Below, in pieces: positions 42,993 through 51,749 of a DNA stretch of 64,000 bases. The translations under genes and the position numbers were made by a program. Position 1 is the stretch's first letter. Each line of letters opens with the position of its first letter. Source of the stretch: Burkholderia cenocepacia (GTDB taxonomy: Bacteria > Pseudomonadota > Gammaproteobacteria > Burkholderiales > Burkholderiaceae); assembly GCF_014211915.1 (NCBI RefSeq), contig NZ_CP060040.1:744001-808000 (forward strand), in the 5' to 3' direction. The notes beneath the pieces were generated by a model. That model did not search any database. It was not told where the DNA came from and worked only from the letters and a program-made list of their open reading frames with translations.

Positions 42993-45176
42993 TCAATGGC
43001 GGTGCCGGTTGAACGGCGCGTCCTTGTCCAGCAGCGCGCTGCGCATGAAGTGCAGGCAGCCGACGATCCTTTGCATGCTGCGGCGCGCGTCGGGCACCGC
43101 GTACCACGCCTGCAGCGTGTGCTGTGCCGCGCGGATCGCGAGATTCACCGATTTCAGCGTGCGCGCATGGCGACTGGGCGTCGGATCGTCGAAGAAGCGC
43201 GGCAGTTCGTTCAGCACCGCATCGATCGAACCGATCCAGCGCAGCGTCTGCGGCGGTTTCGACGCGCAGAACGCGTGCAGCTCGTCGCGCAGGTCGATGA
43301 CCGCGTGGCCGACCTCGAGCGTCGACAGCATCCAGCGCAGTGCATCGCGATGCTGCCGCGTACGGCGCACCAGCAGCGTGCGCAGTTGCGCCATCAGGTC
43401 GTGCGTGCTCGACTGGAAGCGCTGCGCGAGGCCGTCCGGCGCGCCTTCGCATGCAAGCGTCACCTGGCGGCGCAAGTCGTGCGCGATCCGGCCGGTGAGC
43501 CAGGGCATGTGGGTCGGGAATACGACGGCGAACACGAGCGAGCACGCGAGCATCGCGACCACGACCGCCAGCCCGTTGTTGATCAGCACTTCAGGCGTAT
43601 ACGCGATCGTGTTGTCGGGGCCCGCAAGCAAGCAGAAGAACACCGCGAAGCCGATCCCGTAGCCGGACAACCCCGGCCGCATCGCGAGGAACGCGCCGAG
43701 GCCGAGCACCGGCGCGAGCGCCGCGCACAGCAGCGGAAAACCGTCGATGTTCGGATAGACGTAGCACAGGAACAGGTAGCCGACGGCGGTCGCGAACGCC
43801 GCCCCGACGCCCATCTGCGCGACGAACTTCGGCGCGCGCGGCGACGTCGAGCTGAGTGCGCACGCGATCGCGGTGGCGATCACCGCGAGCGAGCCGCTCG
43901 GCCATTCCGACGCGATCCAGAATGCACTCATCGCGCCGACGGCGACCACCGTGCGCAGGAAGGCGAAACCGACGAAGAACGCATTGGTTTTCACCGCGTA
44001 ATGCGTGACCGAGCGCTCGAACGCGTGATCGTCCTGGTCGAGCGACGCGTACGTGTCGACGTAGCCGAGATATTCGCCGATGAACCGGTACAGCAGCTCG
44101 ATCGCGGTATCGAAGTCGAGCAGGCCGCCGGCCGCATGGTCCTCGAGGGTTCGCCGCGACGCGCGCGCGGTCTTCGGCAACGCACCGTGGAAGCGGCGCA
44201 GTTCGAGCAGCGCGCCGGTGGCCGGTGCGATGCCGCGCTGGCGTTCGTCGCGCAACGCGGCGAAGCGCAGCGCGAGTGCGTCGACGTGCGGCGCCAGCGC
44301 GTCGAGCACCGCGTCCGATTGATTCGCGCGCAGCCGTTTGACGAGCTGGTGCAGCGCATGCAGCCGCGTGCACGCGTTCATGAACTCGCTGTTCAGCCGC
44401 GCGAGCCGGCGGCTGCGCGCGCGAATGTGCGGGTCCTCGAACGAGGCGAATGCACGGTTGGCTTCGAAGCCGACGATGTCGTCGACGAAATCGGCGAAGC
44501 GCCGCTCGAAATCGCCGCGCGCGACGTTGCCCGCCAGCGCGCCGGCCGTGAACGCCGCGAACGTCGCGTGGCGCGCGCTCAACGAACGCATCAGCGCCTT
44601 CGCGGAACTCAACGGCAGGATCAACGCGCTGACCGCGCCCGAGCACGCGATGCCGAGTGCGACTTCCGCGGCGCGCGTGAGCGCGGACTGGAACAGCGTC
44701 TGCGGTGTCATCACGGCCGGCAGGCCGATCAGCGCGGCCGTGTAGCCGGCGAGCACGAAGCCGTACCAGCGGAAGTGGCGGTTGCGCACCGCGAGCGCGA
44801 TGCAGCCGCCGATCCACAGCGTGATGCCGGCCATGTACAGCTCCGGCTGCTGCGCGAACAACCCGCCGAGCGCGAGCGCGCCGACGAGGCCGGCCGCCGT
44901 GCCGAGCACGCGGTAGAAGCTTTTCGCGAACACCATGCCCGACAGCGGCTGCATCAGCACGAACACGGTCGTCATCGCGGTGCGCGGCTGCGACATTTCC
45001 AGACGCATCGCGATGCCCATCGCCAGCAGCGCCGCGAGCACGGTTTTCGCGAGATGCAGCCAGATCAGCCCGTCGGTCGCGGCCCAGTCGCGCGCCGCGT
45101 TGCCGAGCGGATCGAGCCATGGCCTCCATCGTGCCGGTTCGATGGAAGGTCGCTCGATCGCAGGTTGTGGCTTCAT
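42993..45176 (-). CDS. FUSC/AaeB-type efflux pump
   Basis: The 727-residue inner-membrane protein has two blocks of about five helices (at about 30-190 and 430-560), each followed by a soluble domain. TAMTTVFVLMQPLSGMVFAKSFYR matches the AaeB/YccS group. AaeB exports p-hydroxybenzoate and other aromatic acids, normally with a small AaeA adaptor; none is encoded here. ATG 45176 is preferred over 45278. It is divergent from a LysR gene 199 bp away. Confidence 0.9.
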   Translation of the reverse strand: MKPQPAIERPSIEPARWRPWLDPLGNAARDWAATDGLIWLHLAKTVLAALLAMGIAMRLEMSQPRTAMTTVFVLMQPLSGMVFAKSFYRVLGTAAGLVGALALGGLFAQQPELYMAGITLWIGGCIALAVRNRHFRWYGFVLAGYTAALIGLPAVMTPQTLFQSALTRAAEVALGIACSGAVSALILPLSSAKALMRSLSARHATFAAFTAGALAGNVARGDFERRFADFVDDIVGFEANRAFASFEDPHIRARSRRLARLNSEFMNACTRLHALHQLVKRLRANQSDAVLDALAPHVDALALRFAALRDERQRGIAPATGALLELRRFHGALPKTARASRRTLEDHAAGGLLDFDTAIELLYRFIGEYLGYVDTYASLDQDDHAFERSVTHYAVKTNAFFVGFAFLRTVVAVGAMSAFWIASEWPSGSLAVIATAIACALSSTSPRAPKFVAQMGVGAAFATAVGYLFLCYVYPNIDGFPLLCAALAPVLGLGAFLAMRPGLSGYGIGFAVFFCLLAGPDNTIAYTPEVLINNGLAVVVAMLACSLVFAVVFPTHMPWLTGRIAHDLRRQVTLACEGAPDGLAQRFQSSTHDLMAQLRTLLVRRTRQHRDALRWMLSTLEVGHAVIDLRDELHAFCASKPPQTLRWIGSIDAVLNELPRFFDDPTPSRHARTLKSVNLAIRAAQHTLQAWYAVPDARRSMQRIVGCLHFMRSALLDKDAPFNRHRH

Positions 45177-45375
45177 GAAAAGAGGGCCCAGGGCCGACCG
45201 GGCGAAGCGCCGCGGTGCGTCCGAACGGGTCCGTTCGACTGGTGAGGCGCCGATTGTAGGAGTGCGGCGCCCGTGCATTAACGCAGTTGCGGGGAAACGA
45301 TAGTTGCAGCCGACGTAACAATCTATCGCGCGCAGTGGAGGAAAATGGCGGCTCCGCTACAGGTTGCTCACAGGA

Positions 45376-46323
45376 ATGGATACGCTACAAAACATGCGGG
45401 TGTTTTCGCGCGTCGTCGAGACGGGCAGTTTCACCGCCGCCGCGCAATCGCTGAATTCGACGACGGGCGCGATGTCGCGCGCGGTGTCGGAGCTCGAGGC
45501 GCGCCTGCGCACCCGTCTGATGAATCGCTCGACGCGCCGTCTCGCGCTCACGTCGGCCGGCGAAAGCTATCTGCGGCGCTGCCGCCAGATCCTCGCCGAC
45601 GTCGACCGCGCGGAAGAAGAGGCGAGCTGCGCGCACGAGCGCCCGGCCGGCGTGCTGCGCATGCACAGCTTCGCGAGCGTCGGGCACCACTACGTATTAC
45701 CCGCGCTGACGCGCTATCACGCGCAATTCCCGGACGTGTCGATCGAGCTGTCGCTGTCGCAGCGGATGCCCGACCTGTTCGACGGCACGAGCGACATGGC
45801 CGTCGTCACCGCATCGTCGCTGCCTGATTCGGAGCTCGTGTCGCACCTGCTCGGCTCGACGTTCAGCATTCTGTGCGCATCGCCCGACTACGTGAAACGG
45901 CATGGCGTGCCGGCCCGCCCGCAGGATCTCGCCGCGCACGCGTGCTTGACGCTATGTACGCCGGCGTTCCCGACGCACGAATGGGTGCTCGAAGGGCCCG
46001 ACGGCGTCGAGCAGATCCACGTCGCCGGGCCGGTGCAGACCAATACGGCCGAATCGCTCGCCCTCGCGATCCGCGACGGCATCGGGATCGGCATGCTGCC
46101 GCTGTATTCGGCAATCGACGCGCTGCGCGACGGCACGCTCGTCCGTGTGCTGCCCGCGCATATCCTGCAGAAGATGAACGTGTATGCGCTGTACCCGTCG
46201 CGCCGCTTCGTCGATGCGAAGGTGCGGACCTGGGTCGAGATGCTGCGTGCGCAGGTGCCGACGATGATCGCGCGCGACGTCGAGATGCTGAACGCGATCG
46301 ACCGCGAACCGCAGGCCGCCTGA
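45376..46323 (+). CDS. LysR-family regulator (AaeR-like)
   Basis: The 315-residue protein starts MDTLQNMRVFSRVVETGSF, the group start of many AaeR/DmlR-like regulators, with AMSRAVSELEARL in the helix-turn-helix. ATG 45376 has CAGGA. The divergent FUSC pump gene is the probable target. The last codons lie in a 15-bp tandem duplication. Confidence 0.9.
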   Translation: MDTLQNMRVFSRVVETGSFTAAAQSLNSTTGAMSRAVSELEARLRTRLMNRSTRRLALTSAGESYLRRCRQILADVDRAEEEASCAHERPAGVLRMHSFASVGHHYVLPALTRYHAQFPDVSIELSLSQRMPDLFDGTSDMAVVTASSLPDSELVSHLLGSTFSILCASPDYVKRHGVPARPQDLAAHACLTLCTPAFPTHEWVLEGPDGVEQIHVAGPVQTNTAESLALAIRDGIGIGMLPLYSAIDALRDGTLVRVLPAHILQKMNVYALYPSRRFVDAKVRTWVEMLRAQVPTMIARDVEMLNAIDREPQAA

Positions 46324-46340
46324 ACGCAGGCCGTCTGAAA
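46311..46340. repeat. 15-bp tandem duplication across the LysR stop codon
   Basis: GCAGGCCGCCTGAAC (46311-46325) is followed directly by GCAGGCCGTCTGAAA (46326-46340), 13 of 15 identical. The first copy carries the stop codon; the second lies in the 3' untranslated region. Confidence 0.7.
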
Positions 46341-46369
46341 CCCGCTCGCGCATCGGCGCGCGGCGGGTT
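46339..46369. terminator. Bidirectional stem-loop between LysR and DUF4148 genes
   Basis: AACCCGC (46339-46345) pairs with GCGGGTT (46363-46369), with CGCG pairs inside. It sits between convergent genes; GTTTC follows on the minus side and GCTTC on the plus side, so U-tracts are short. Confidence 0.45.
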
Positions 46370-46433
46370 GCTTCATGCAAACACCCGATACGCATCGCTC
46401 GCCACGCATGCGTGATGCGAGCGACGCGCATCG

Positions 46434-46736
46434 TCACAGCGCGGGCCTGGCCGCCGCGCCCGATTCGGTGGCCGGCTCGCCGGCCGGGCCGTAGGCGGCC
46501 CGCGCCGCTTTTCGCTCGGCGAGACGTTTCGCCTGCAGCCGTTCCTGCGCCGCGAGGATGTCGTCCGGATAGTTGCCGATTTCACCGCGCGCCGGGTTGT
46601 AGCCGACCGATTCGAGATCGATCAGCTCCTGCAGCACCTGCGCGCGCGTGACGGGCGACTTCGCCTGCTGGGCGAACGACAGGGCCGGTGCGGCGAGCAG
46701 GACGGCAGCGGCGGCGGTAACGACGAGCGATTTCAC
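46434..46736 (-). CDS. DUF4148 periplasmic protein
   Basis: The 100-residue protein has a signal peptide (to about ALSFA) and the DUF4148 core TRAQVLQELIDLESVGYNPA with a helix rich in Lys, Arg and Glu. The family is abundant in Burkholderia, often in many copies, with no known function. The start is GTG 46736 with AGGAGAACCAC before it. A 222-bp gap to the porin gene downstream holds no gene. Confidence 0.88.
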   Translation of the reverse strand: MKSLVVTAAAAVLLAAPALSFAQQAKSPVTRAQVLQELIDLESVGYNPARGEIGNYPDDILAAQERLQAKRLAERKAARAAYGPAGEPATESGAAARPAL

Positions 46737-46958
46737 GTGGTTCTCCTGAATACGGGGTGGGTGGCCGGATCGACACGCCGCACGCGATGCGCGGCTCCGA
46801 CCTTCGACGTCAGTCTACGCAGCAGGCCGATGCGCAAACACCCCGAATCCAGGAGGGCTGCCTTCCAGAAGCAACAACATTGGCGCGGTCGCCCGCACCG
46901 GGCGAAACCGTGAGCGCACACGGGCGCCGTGCATACGGGCGACGTCGCGCGCTACCGG

Positions 46959-48101
46959 TCAGAACCGCGTGCGCATGCCGATCGTGCCGACCACCTGGTT
47001 CGCCGTGCTCGATGCGCCGCCCGACGTGTTGATGAACGCCTGGTAACCACGGCCCGACGCGTGCTGAAACATGGCTTCCGCGTACAGGTCGGTGCGGCGC
47101 GACAGCTTGTACACGGCCTGCAGGTTCGCCTGATGCCATTTCGGGTCGGTGCCGTGCTTGCTGTCGGGATTCGACACGCTGGCGTCCGTGTACACATAGG
47201 CCGCGCCGACGCTGACGGCCGGCGTGACCGCATAGCGCACGTTCACGTCGTAGTTGTTGAACGCGATCTGGCCGCTCGAGCCGAACGCGCCCGTGTTGTC
47301 GTACTGCGAGCGCGTGTAGACGAAGCCGACGGTCGCCGGGCCGAACACGTAGCTGACGCCGCCGCCGTACGTGCGCATGCGGTCCGAGCCGATCGACCAG
47401 CCGCCCTGGTTCAGGCTCTTCGCTTCGGCCGAATCGGTCGCGCCGGGGCTCGCGCTCGTCGAACCCTTGGTACCGTTCATCTGCAGGTACGCACCGGCCA
47501 GCTTCAGCGGGCCGTTCGTGTAGCTCGCGGCCACGCTGTATGCGCGGTTCGCGCTGAAATTCGCCGAGTTGGAAAACGCGTACAGCGCGCCGACCTTGAA
47601 GCCCGCGATCGTGTCGCTCGTGTACTTGACCGCGTTGTTGATGCGCAGCGAGTGGTTCAGGTTGTCGTTGTCGAACGGATGCGCGAAGCCCGTATCGCCG
47701 AAATCGCCGGACGTCGCCGACAACGGCGCGACGAAGTCGACCATTGTGTCGTACTGGCGACCGAGCGTCAGCGTGCCGTAGCCGGCCCGGCTGAGGCCGA
47801 CGTACGCGTGCCGGCCGAACAGCTTGCCGTCCTGGCCGAGCCCGCCGTTGTTCGCGTTGAAGCCGTTTTCGAGCACGAACAGCGCCTTCAGCCCGCCGCC
47901 GAGATCCTCGGTGCCGCGCAGGCCGAAGCGGCTGCCGTTGATCGTGCCGGTCGTCATGCGCCACTGCGACGCGCCGTTCACGTTGTTGGTATAGGCGATG
48001 CCGGCGTCGATCAGGCCGTACAGCGTGACCGAACTTTGCGCGTGGGCGAGCGGCGTGAGGAGTGCGGCGGCGCCTGCGCCGGCGATCAGGGTTTTTTTCA
48101 T
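46959..48101 (-). CDS. Gram-negative porin (porin_4, OmpC-like)
   Basis: The 380-residue precursor has a signal peptide to about LAHA, then QSSVTLYGLIDAG, the opening strand of Burkholderia trimeric porins. GLRGTEDLGGGLKA follows, and the chain ends with GTIGMRTRF, the C-terminal Phe needed for outer-membrane assembly. It should form a 16-strand channel for small solutes. AGGAG precedes ATG 48101. The gene is divergent from codA. Confidence 0.93.
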   Translation of the reverse strand: MKKTLIAGAGAAALLTPLAHAQSSVTLYGLIDAGIAYTNNVNGASQWRMTTGTINGSRFGLRGTEDLGGGLKALFVLENGFNANNGGLGQDGKLFGRHAYVGLSRAGYGTLTLGRQYDTMVDFVAPLSATSGDFGDTGFAHPFDNDNLNHSLRINNAVKYTSDTIAGFKVGALYAFSNSANFSANRAYSVAASYTNGPLKLAGAYLQMNGTKGSTSASPGATDSAEAKSLNQGGWSIGSDRMRTYGGGVSYVFGPATVGFVYTRSQYDNTGAFGSSGQIAFNNYDVNVRYAVTPAVSVGAAYVYTDASVSNPDSKHGTDPKWHQANLQAVYKLSRRTDLYAEAMFQHASGRGYQAFINTSGGASSTANQVVGTIGMRTRF

Positions 48102-48440
48102 CGGAAAGCTCCTGCGGGTGGGACTGGAAACCAAAGTTCGGCGCAAGTATAGGAATGCGCGGCACGCGCACGGCCGTCCGGGCCGCGAGCGCACTGTTCC
48201 AGATCCGACAAGCATCCTTCACAAAACTGACACGACGCGGCGCGCACACCCTGGGCAGGCGATTCCTGCGTGGCGGGCGGCCCTCGGCTTCCGCCCGGTA
48301 CAGCCTGGTTGTCGTGTCGATGCAACATGCGTGACACGTGCGCGCATCGCTGCTTTTCCTCCATACTGGCCGTTCGGACCACACGGCCGCCGACGCAGAT
48401 CGCGCGATCGTGTCAATGCAGCACGACAAGAGGCCTCCCC
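48102..48440. promoter_or_regulatory. 339-bp divergent region porin/codA with direct repeats
   Basis: No gene is apparent. TCGTGTCGATGCAACA (48312-48327) and TCGTGTCAATGCAGCA (48408-48423) match at 14 of 16 bases, 96 bp apart; the second ends 17 bp before the codA ATG, so a bound protein would overlap the translation-start region. The regulator is unknown. Confidence 0.45.
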
Positions 48441-49682
48441 ATGAACCTGTTCAACGTACGTCTGCGCGGCCGCGACGGCCTGTTCACGATCGGCGTCGAT
48501 GCCGGCAAGATCGCGCGGATCGATGTGCAAACCGCGCCGATCGCGTCGACGAACCCCGACCATATCGACGGCGGCGGCCGTCTCGCGATTGCGCCGCTCG
48601 TCGAGCCGCATATCCACCTCGATGCCGTGCTGACGGCCGGCGAACCCGCGTGGAACATGAGCGGCACGCTGTTCGAAGGCATCGAGCGCTGGGCCGAGCG
48701 CAAGGCGACGATCACGCACGAGGACACCAAAGCGCGCGCGCATGCGGCGATCGGCATGCTGCGCGACCACGGGATCCAGCACGTGCGCACGCACGTCGAC
48801 GTGACCGATCCGACGTTGGCCGCGCTGAAGGCGATGCTGGAAGTGAAGGACGAGGCGCGCGGGCTGATCGATCTGCAGATCGTCGCGTTCCCGCAGGAGG
48901 GCATCGAATCGTTCGACGGCGGCCGCGCGCTGATGGAGCAGGCGATCGAGCTCGGCGCGGACGTCGTCGGCGGAATTCCGCATTTCGAGAACACGCGGGA
49001 GCAGGGCGTCAGCTCGATCCGCTTTCTGATGGATCTCGCGGAACGCACGGGCTGCCTCGTCGACGTGCACTGCGACGAAACCGACGATCCGCATTCGCGC
49101 TTTCTCGAAGTGCTCGCGGAAGAAGCGCGCGTGCGCGGCATGGGCGCGCGCGTCACCGCGAGCCACACGACCGCGATGGGTTCGTACGACAACGCGTATT
49201 GCTCGAAGCTGTTCCGGCTGCTGAAGCGGGCGGGACTGAACTTCATCTCGTGCCCGACCGAGAGCATTCACCTGCAAGGGCGCTTCGACACGTTTCCGAA
49301 GCGGCGCGGCGTCACGCGCGTCGCGGAACTCGACCGGGCCGGGATCAACGTGTGCTTCGGGCAGGATTCGATCAAGGACCCGTGGTATCCGCTCGGCAAC
49401 GGCAACATCCTGCGCGTGCTCGATGCGGGCCTTCATATCTGTCACATGATGGGTTACCAGGACCTGCAGCGCTGCCTCGACTTCGTGACTGACCACAGCG
49501 CGACGACGATGCATCTCGGCGATGGCTACGGCATCGAGATCGGGCGGCCGGCCAATTTCGTCGTGCTCGACGCGGACAGCGACTACGAGGCCGTACGCCG
49601 GCAGGCGAAGGCCACGCTGTCGATGCGCCACGGGAAGGTCATCATGCGGCGTGAGCCGGAGCGCATCACGTATCCGGATTGA
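48441..49682 (+). CDS. codA: Cytosine deaminase (amidohydrolase)
   Basis: The 413-residue enzyme follows E. coli CodA closely. Metal ligands: His57 and His59 (EPHIHLD), His210 (VHCDETDD, with Glu213 as general acid/base), and Asp309 (FGQDSIKDPWYPLG). Gln152 and His242 are the substrate-side residues by position. It hydrolyses cytosine to uracil and ammonia; some relatives also act on isoguanine or creatinine-like rings. It stands without codB. ATG 48441 begins just after AGAGG. Confidence 0.92.
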   Translation: MNLFNVRLRGRDGLFTIGVDAGKIARIDVQTAPIASTNPDHIDGGGRLAIAPLVEPHIHLDAVLTAGEPAWNMSGTLFEGIERWAERKATITHEDTKARAHAAIGMLRDHGIQHVRTHVDVTDPTLAALKAMLEVKDEARGLIDLQIVAFPQEGIESFDGGRALMEQAIELGADVVGGIPHFENTREQGVSSIRFLMDLAERTGCLVDVHCDETDDPHSRFLEVLAEEARVRGMGARVTASHTTAMGSYDNAYCSKLFRLLKRAGLNFISCPTESIHLQGRFDTFPKRRGVTRVAELDRAGINVCFGQDSIKDPWYPLGNGNILRVLDAGLHICHMMGYQDLQRCLDFVTDHSATTMHLGDGYGIEIGRPANFVVLDADSDYEAVRRQAKATLSMRHGKVIMRREPERITYPD

Positions 49683-49847
49683 CGCGGAAGGCGGGTCATC
49701 GCGGCCCGCCGGCCCTCATGTATTCAACAAATGCATGAGTCGATTCGAAAAATACGTTTGTCTCATGAGAGGCGGGGGCCTACGATGCGGTCCTGATGAC
49801 GGCATGCAGCGTGCGCGCCGCCTTTTCGATCCTCGTTCGCCGACCCC

Positions 49848-51182
49848 ATGCGCCTCGATCTTCCATCCGCTCCCGCCGCTTCCTCGCCCCCCGTCAGCCC
49901 GTTCGCGCGCATGGCTGTCGTCACGGTCCTGACCGGTATCGGCGCGGGTCTCGGCGGCATGCTGCTCGCGTTGCTGCTGCATGCGATCCAGCACCTCGCG
50001 TACGGCTACGGCATCGCGCACGTGATCGGGTCCGAGAGCTTCCTCAGTGGCGTGACCGGCGCCGAACCACTGCGTCGGCTGGCGGTGCTGACCGTCTGCG
50101 GGATCGTCGCCGGCGGCGGCTGGTGGGCGCTTTACCGGTATGGCCGGCCGCTCGTCAGCATCCGTCGCGCGGTGCGCGCGGCCGATCCGCGGATGCCGTT
50201 CGTCAGTACGACGGTTCATGCGCTGCTGCAGATCGTCACCGTCGCGCTCGGCTCGCCACTCGGCCGCGAAGTCGCGCCGCGCGAGATCGGCTCGCTGCTC
50301 GCCGGGCGGTTCGCGCATGCGGCGCGACTCACGCCCGACGATTGCCGGCTGATGGTCGCGTGCGGCGCCGGCGCGGGGCTCGCGGCCGTCTACAACGTGC
50401 CGCTCGGCGGCGCGATCTTCGTGCTCGAGGTGCTGCTCGGCACGTTCGAAATGCGTGCGCTGATCGTGGCGGTCGTGACGTCCGCGATCGCGGCGATCGT
50501 CGCGTGGCTCGGCCTCGGCAATGAGCACCAGTACACGGTGCCGGCGTTCGTGCTGAGCACACCGCTGGTCGCATGGTCGATCGTCTGCGGGCCGCTGTTC
50601 GGCTTCGCCGCGTACGGTTTCGTGCGGCTCACGACCCGCGCGCGGGCGAACGCGCCGAAGGACTGGCGGCTGCCGGTGTTCGCGCTGCTCAACTTCGCGG
50701 TGATCGGCGTGCTCTCGATGGGGTTTCCGCAATTGCTCGGCAACGGCAAGGGGCCGGCATCGCTGGGCTTCGACGGCACGCTGACGATCGGCCTCGCGGC
50801 GGTGCTGCTCGTGCTGAAGGTGCTGATCGAGGCCGGCAGCCTGCGGGCCGGCGCGGAAGGCGGGCTGCTGACGCCGGGCCTCGCGAACGGCGCGCTGCTC
50901 GGGGTCGTGCTCGGTGGACTGTGGAGCATCGTGTGGCCGGGCGCATCGCTCGGCGGATGCGCGCTGATCGGCGCGACCGCGTTTCTGGCCGCGTCGATGC
51001 AGATGCCGATCACGGCCGTCGTGCTGCTGCTCGAATTCACGCGCGCGAATCACGACTGCCTCGTGCCGATGCTGCTTGCCGTGGCGGGTTCGCTTGTTGC
51101 GTACCGGTTCGCGCAGCGGGTGGCGGAGCGGCGAGCGACAGCGATCGCAGCCGTCAGCACGCCGGAGGCGGTTGCTCGCTAG
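49848..51182 (+). CDS. ClC-family chloride channel/antiporter
   Basis: The 444-residue protein has about ten or more membrane helices. The selectivity region GSPLGREVAPREIG corresponds to GREGP, keeping the gating Glu, and AAVYNVPLGGAIFVLE corresponds to the AxFNAPLAG segment. The Ser-motif GSGIP of helix D is not obvious; GSPLG is the only candidate nearby. The branch is the short bacterial ClC group without CBS domains. It may be a chloride/proton exchanger or fluoride-unrelated channel; this is not decided by sequence. Confidence 0.88.
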   Translation: MRLDLPSAPAASSPPVSPFARMAVVTVLTGIGAGLGGMLLALLLHAIQHLAYGYGIAHVIGSESFLSGVTGAEPLRRLAVLTVCGIVAGGGWWALYRYGRPLVSIRRAVRAADPRMPFVSTTVHALLQIVTVALGSPLGREVAPREIGSLLAGRFAHAARLTPDDCRLMVACGAGAGLAAVYNVPLGGAIFVLEVLLGTFEMRALIVAVVTSAIAAIVAWLGLGNEHQYTVPAFVLSTPLVAWSIVCGPLFGFAAYGFVRLTTRARANAPKDWRLPVFALLNFAVIGVLSMGFPQLLGNGKGPASLGFDGTLTIGLAAVLLVLKVLIEAGSLRAGAEGGLLTPGLANGALLGVVLGGLWSIVWPGASLGGCALIGATAFLAASMQMPITAVVLLLEFTRANHDCLVPMLLAVAGSLVAYRFAQRVAERRATAIAAVSTPEAVAR

Positions 51183-51373
51183 CGGGCTCACGCCAGGGCC
51201 CGTATACGCATCGATGCGCGCGGCGATCCATCCACGACATGGCGTATCTGGAAGGCGTCCAGTGGGCAGGGGAAGAGCGTGCATCGCTCACGCATCAATT
51301 CCGTTTTGAAGTGGATTATCCGCGAAAATATCAAAATAAGACCCAATGTGTGGGAATTAAAGTTCCTGCATGC

Positions 51374-51414
51374 ATCTCTCCTATAACTCTATAATATTGT
51401 GAGTTACGAGAGAT
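51374..51414 (+). promoter_or_regulatory. hipBA promoter and operator
   Basis: An imperfect inverted repeat, ATCTCTC-CTA-TAACTC (51374-51389) and GAGTTA-C-GAGAGAT (51401-51414), flanks a perfect -10 box TATAAT (51390-51395). HipB-type antitoxins bind such arms and block the promoter. The region is far more AT-rich than its surroundings. The hipB ATG is 20 bp after the repeat. Confidence 0.7.
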
Positions 51415-51434
51415 ATGGCGCGGGAAGACCCACT

Positions 51435-51749
51435 ATGCTGGAATTAAATTTTCGCAAGCCCGATGAAATCGTCACACTGCTTTGCGCGAGGCTTCGCACG
51501 GAGCGGCTGGCGTTGCAATTGACGCAGAGCGACGTAGCCGCGCGTGCCGGCGTCGGTTCCAATACCGTGTCCAATCTGGAAGCCGGACGCAATGTGAGCC
51601 TCGAGACGGTAGTTCGTGTAGCCATGGTCCTGGGACGTAGCAAGGAACTCGAAGGATTGTTCCTGCCGAAGCTCGATAGCCTGGAAGACGTTCATCGGTA
51701 TGAAAAAAGTGCCAAACGTCAGCGCGTCAAGAGGGGCAACCAGAAATGA
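51435..51749 (+). CDS. hipB: HipB-type antitoxin (XRE-family repressor)
   Basis: The 104-residue protein is a Cro/CI helix-turn-helix: LALQLTQSDVAARAGVGSNT, then VSNLEAGRNVSLETVVRVA, and a basic tail. GGGAAG precedes ATG 51435; the GTG at 51399 lies inside the operator and was rejected. It overlaps hipA by four bases (ATGA). By family it neutralises the kinase toxin and autorepresses through the operator upstream. Base composition is lower in GC than the neighbours, suggesting transfer. Confidence 0.88.
   Translation: MLELNFRKPDEIVTLLCARLRTERLALQLTQSDVAARAGVGSNTVSNLEAGRNVSLETVVRVAMVLGRSKELEGLFLPKLDSLEDVHRYEKSAKRQRVKRGNQK

Noticed and set aside
49690..49770. GGCGGG/CCCGCC stem and TCTCATGAGA palindromes after codA
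   Set aside because: Stem of only six pairs with a long loop and no U-tract; short palindromes expected by chance here. No firm call.
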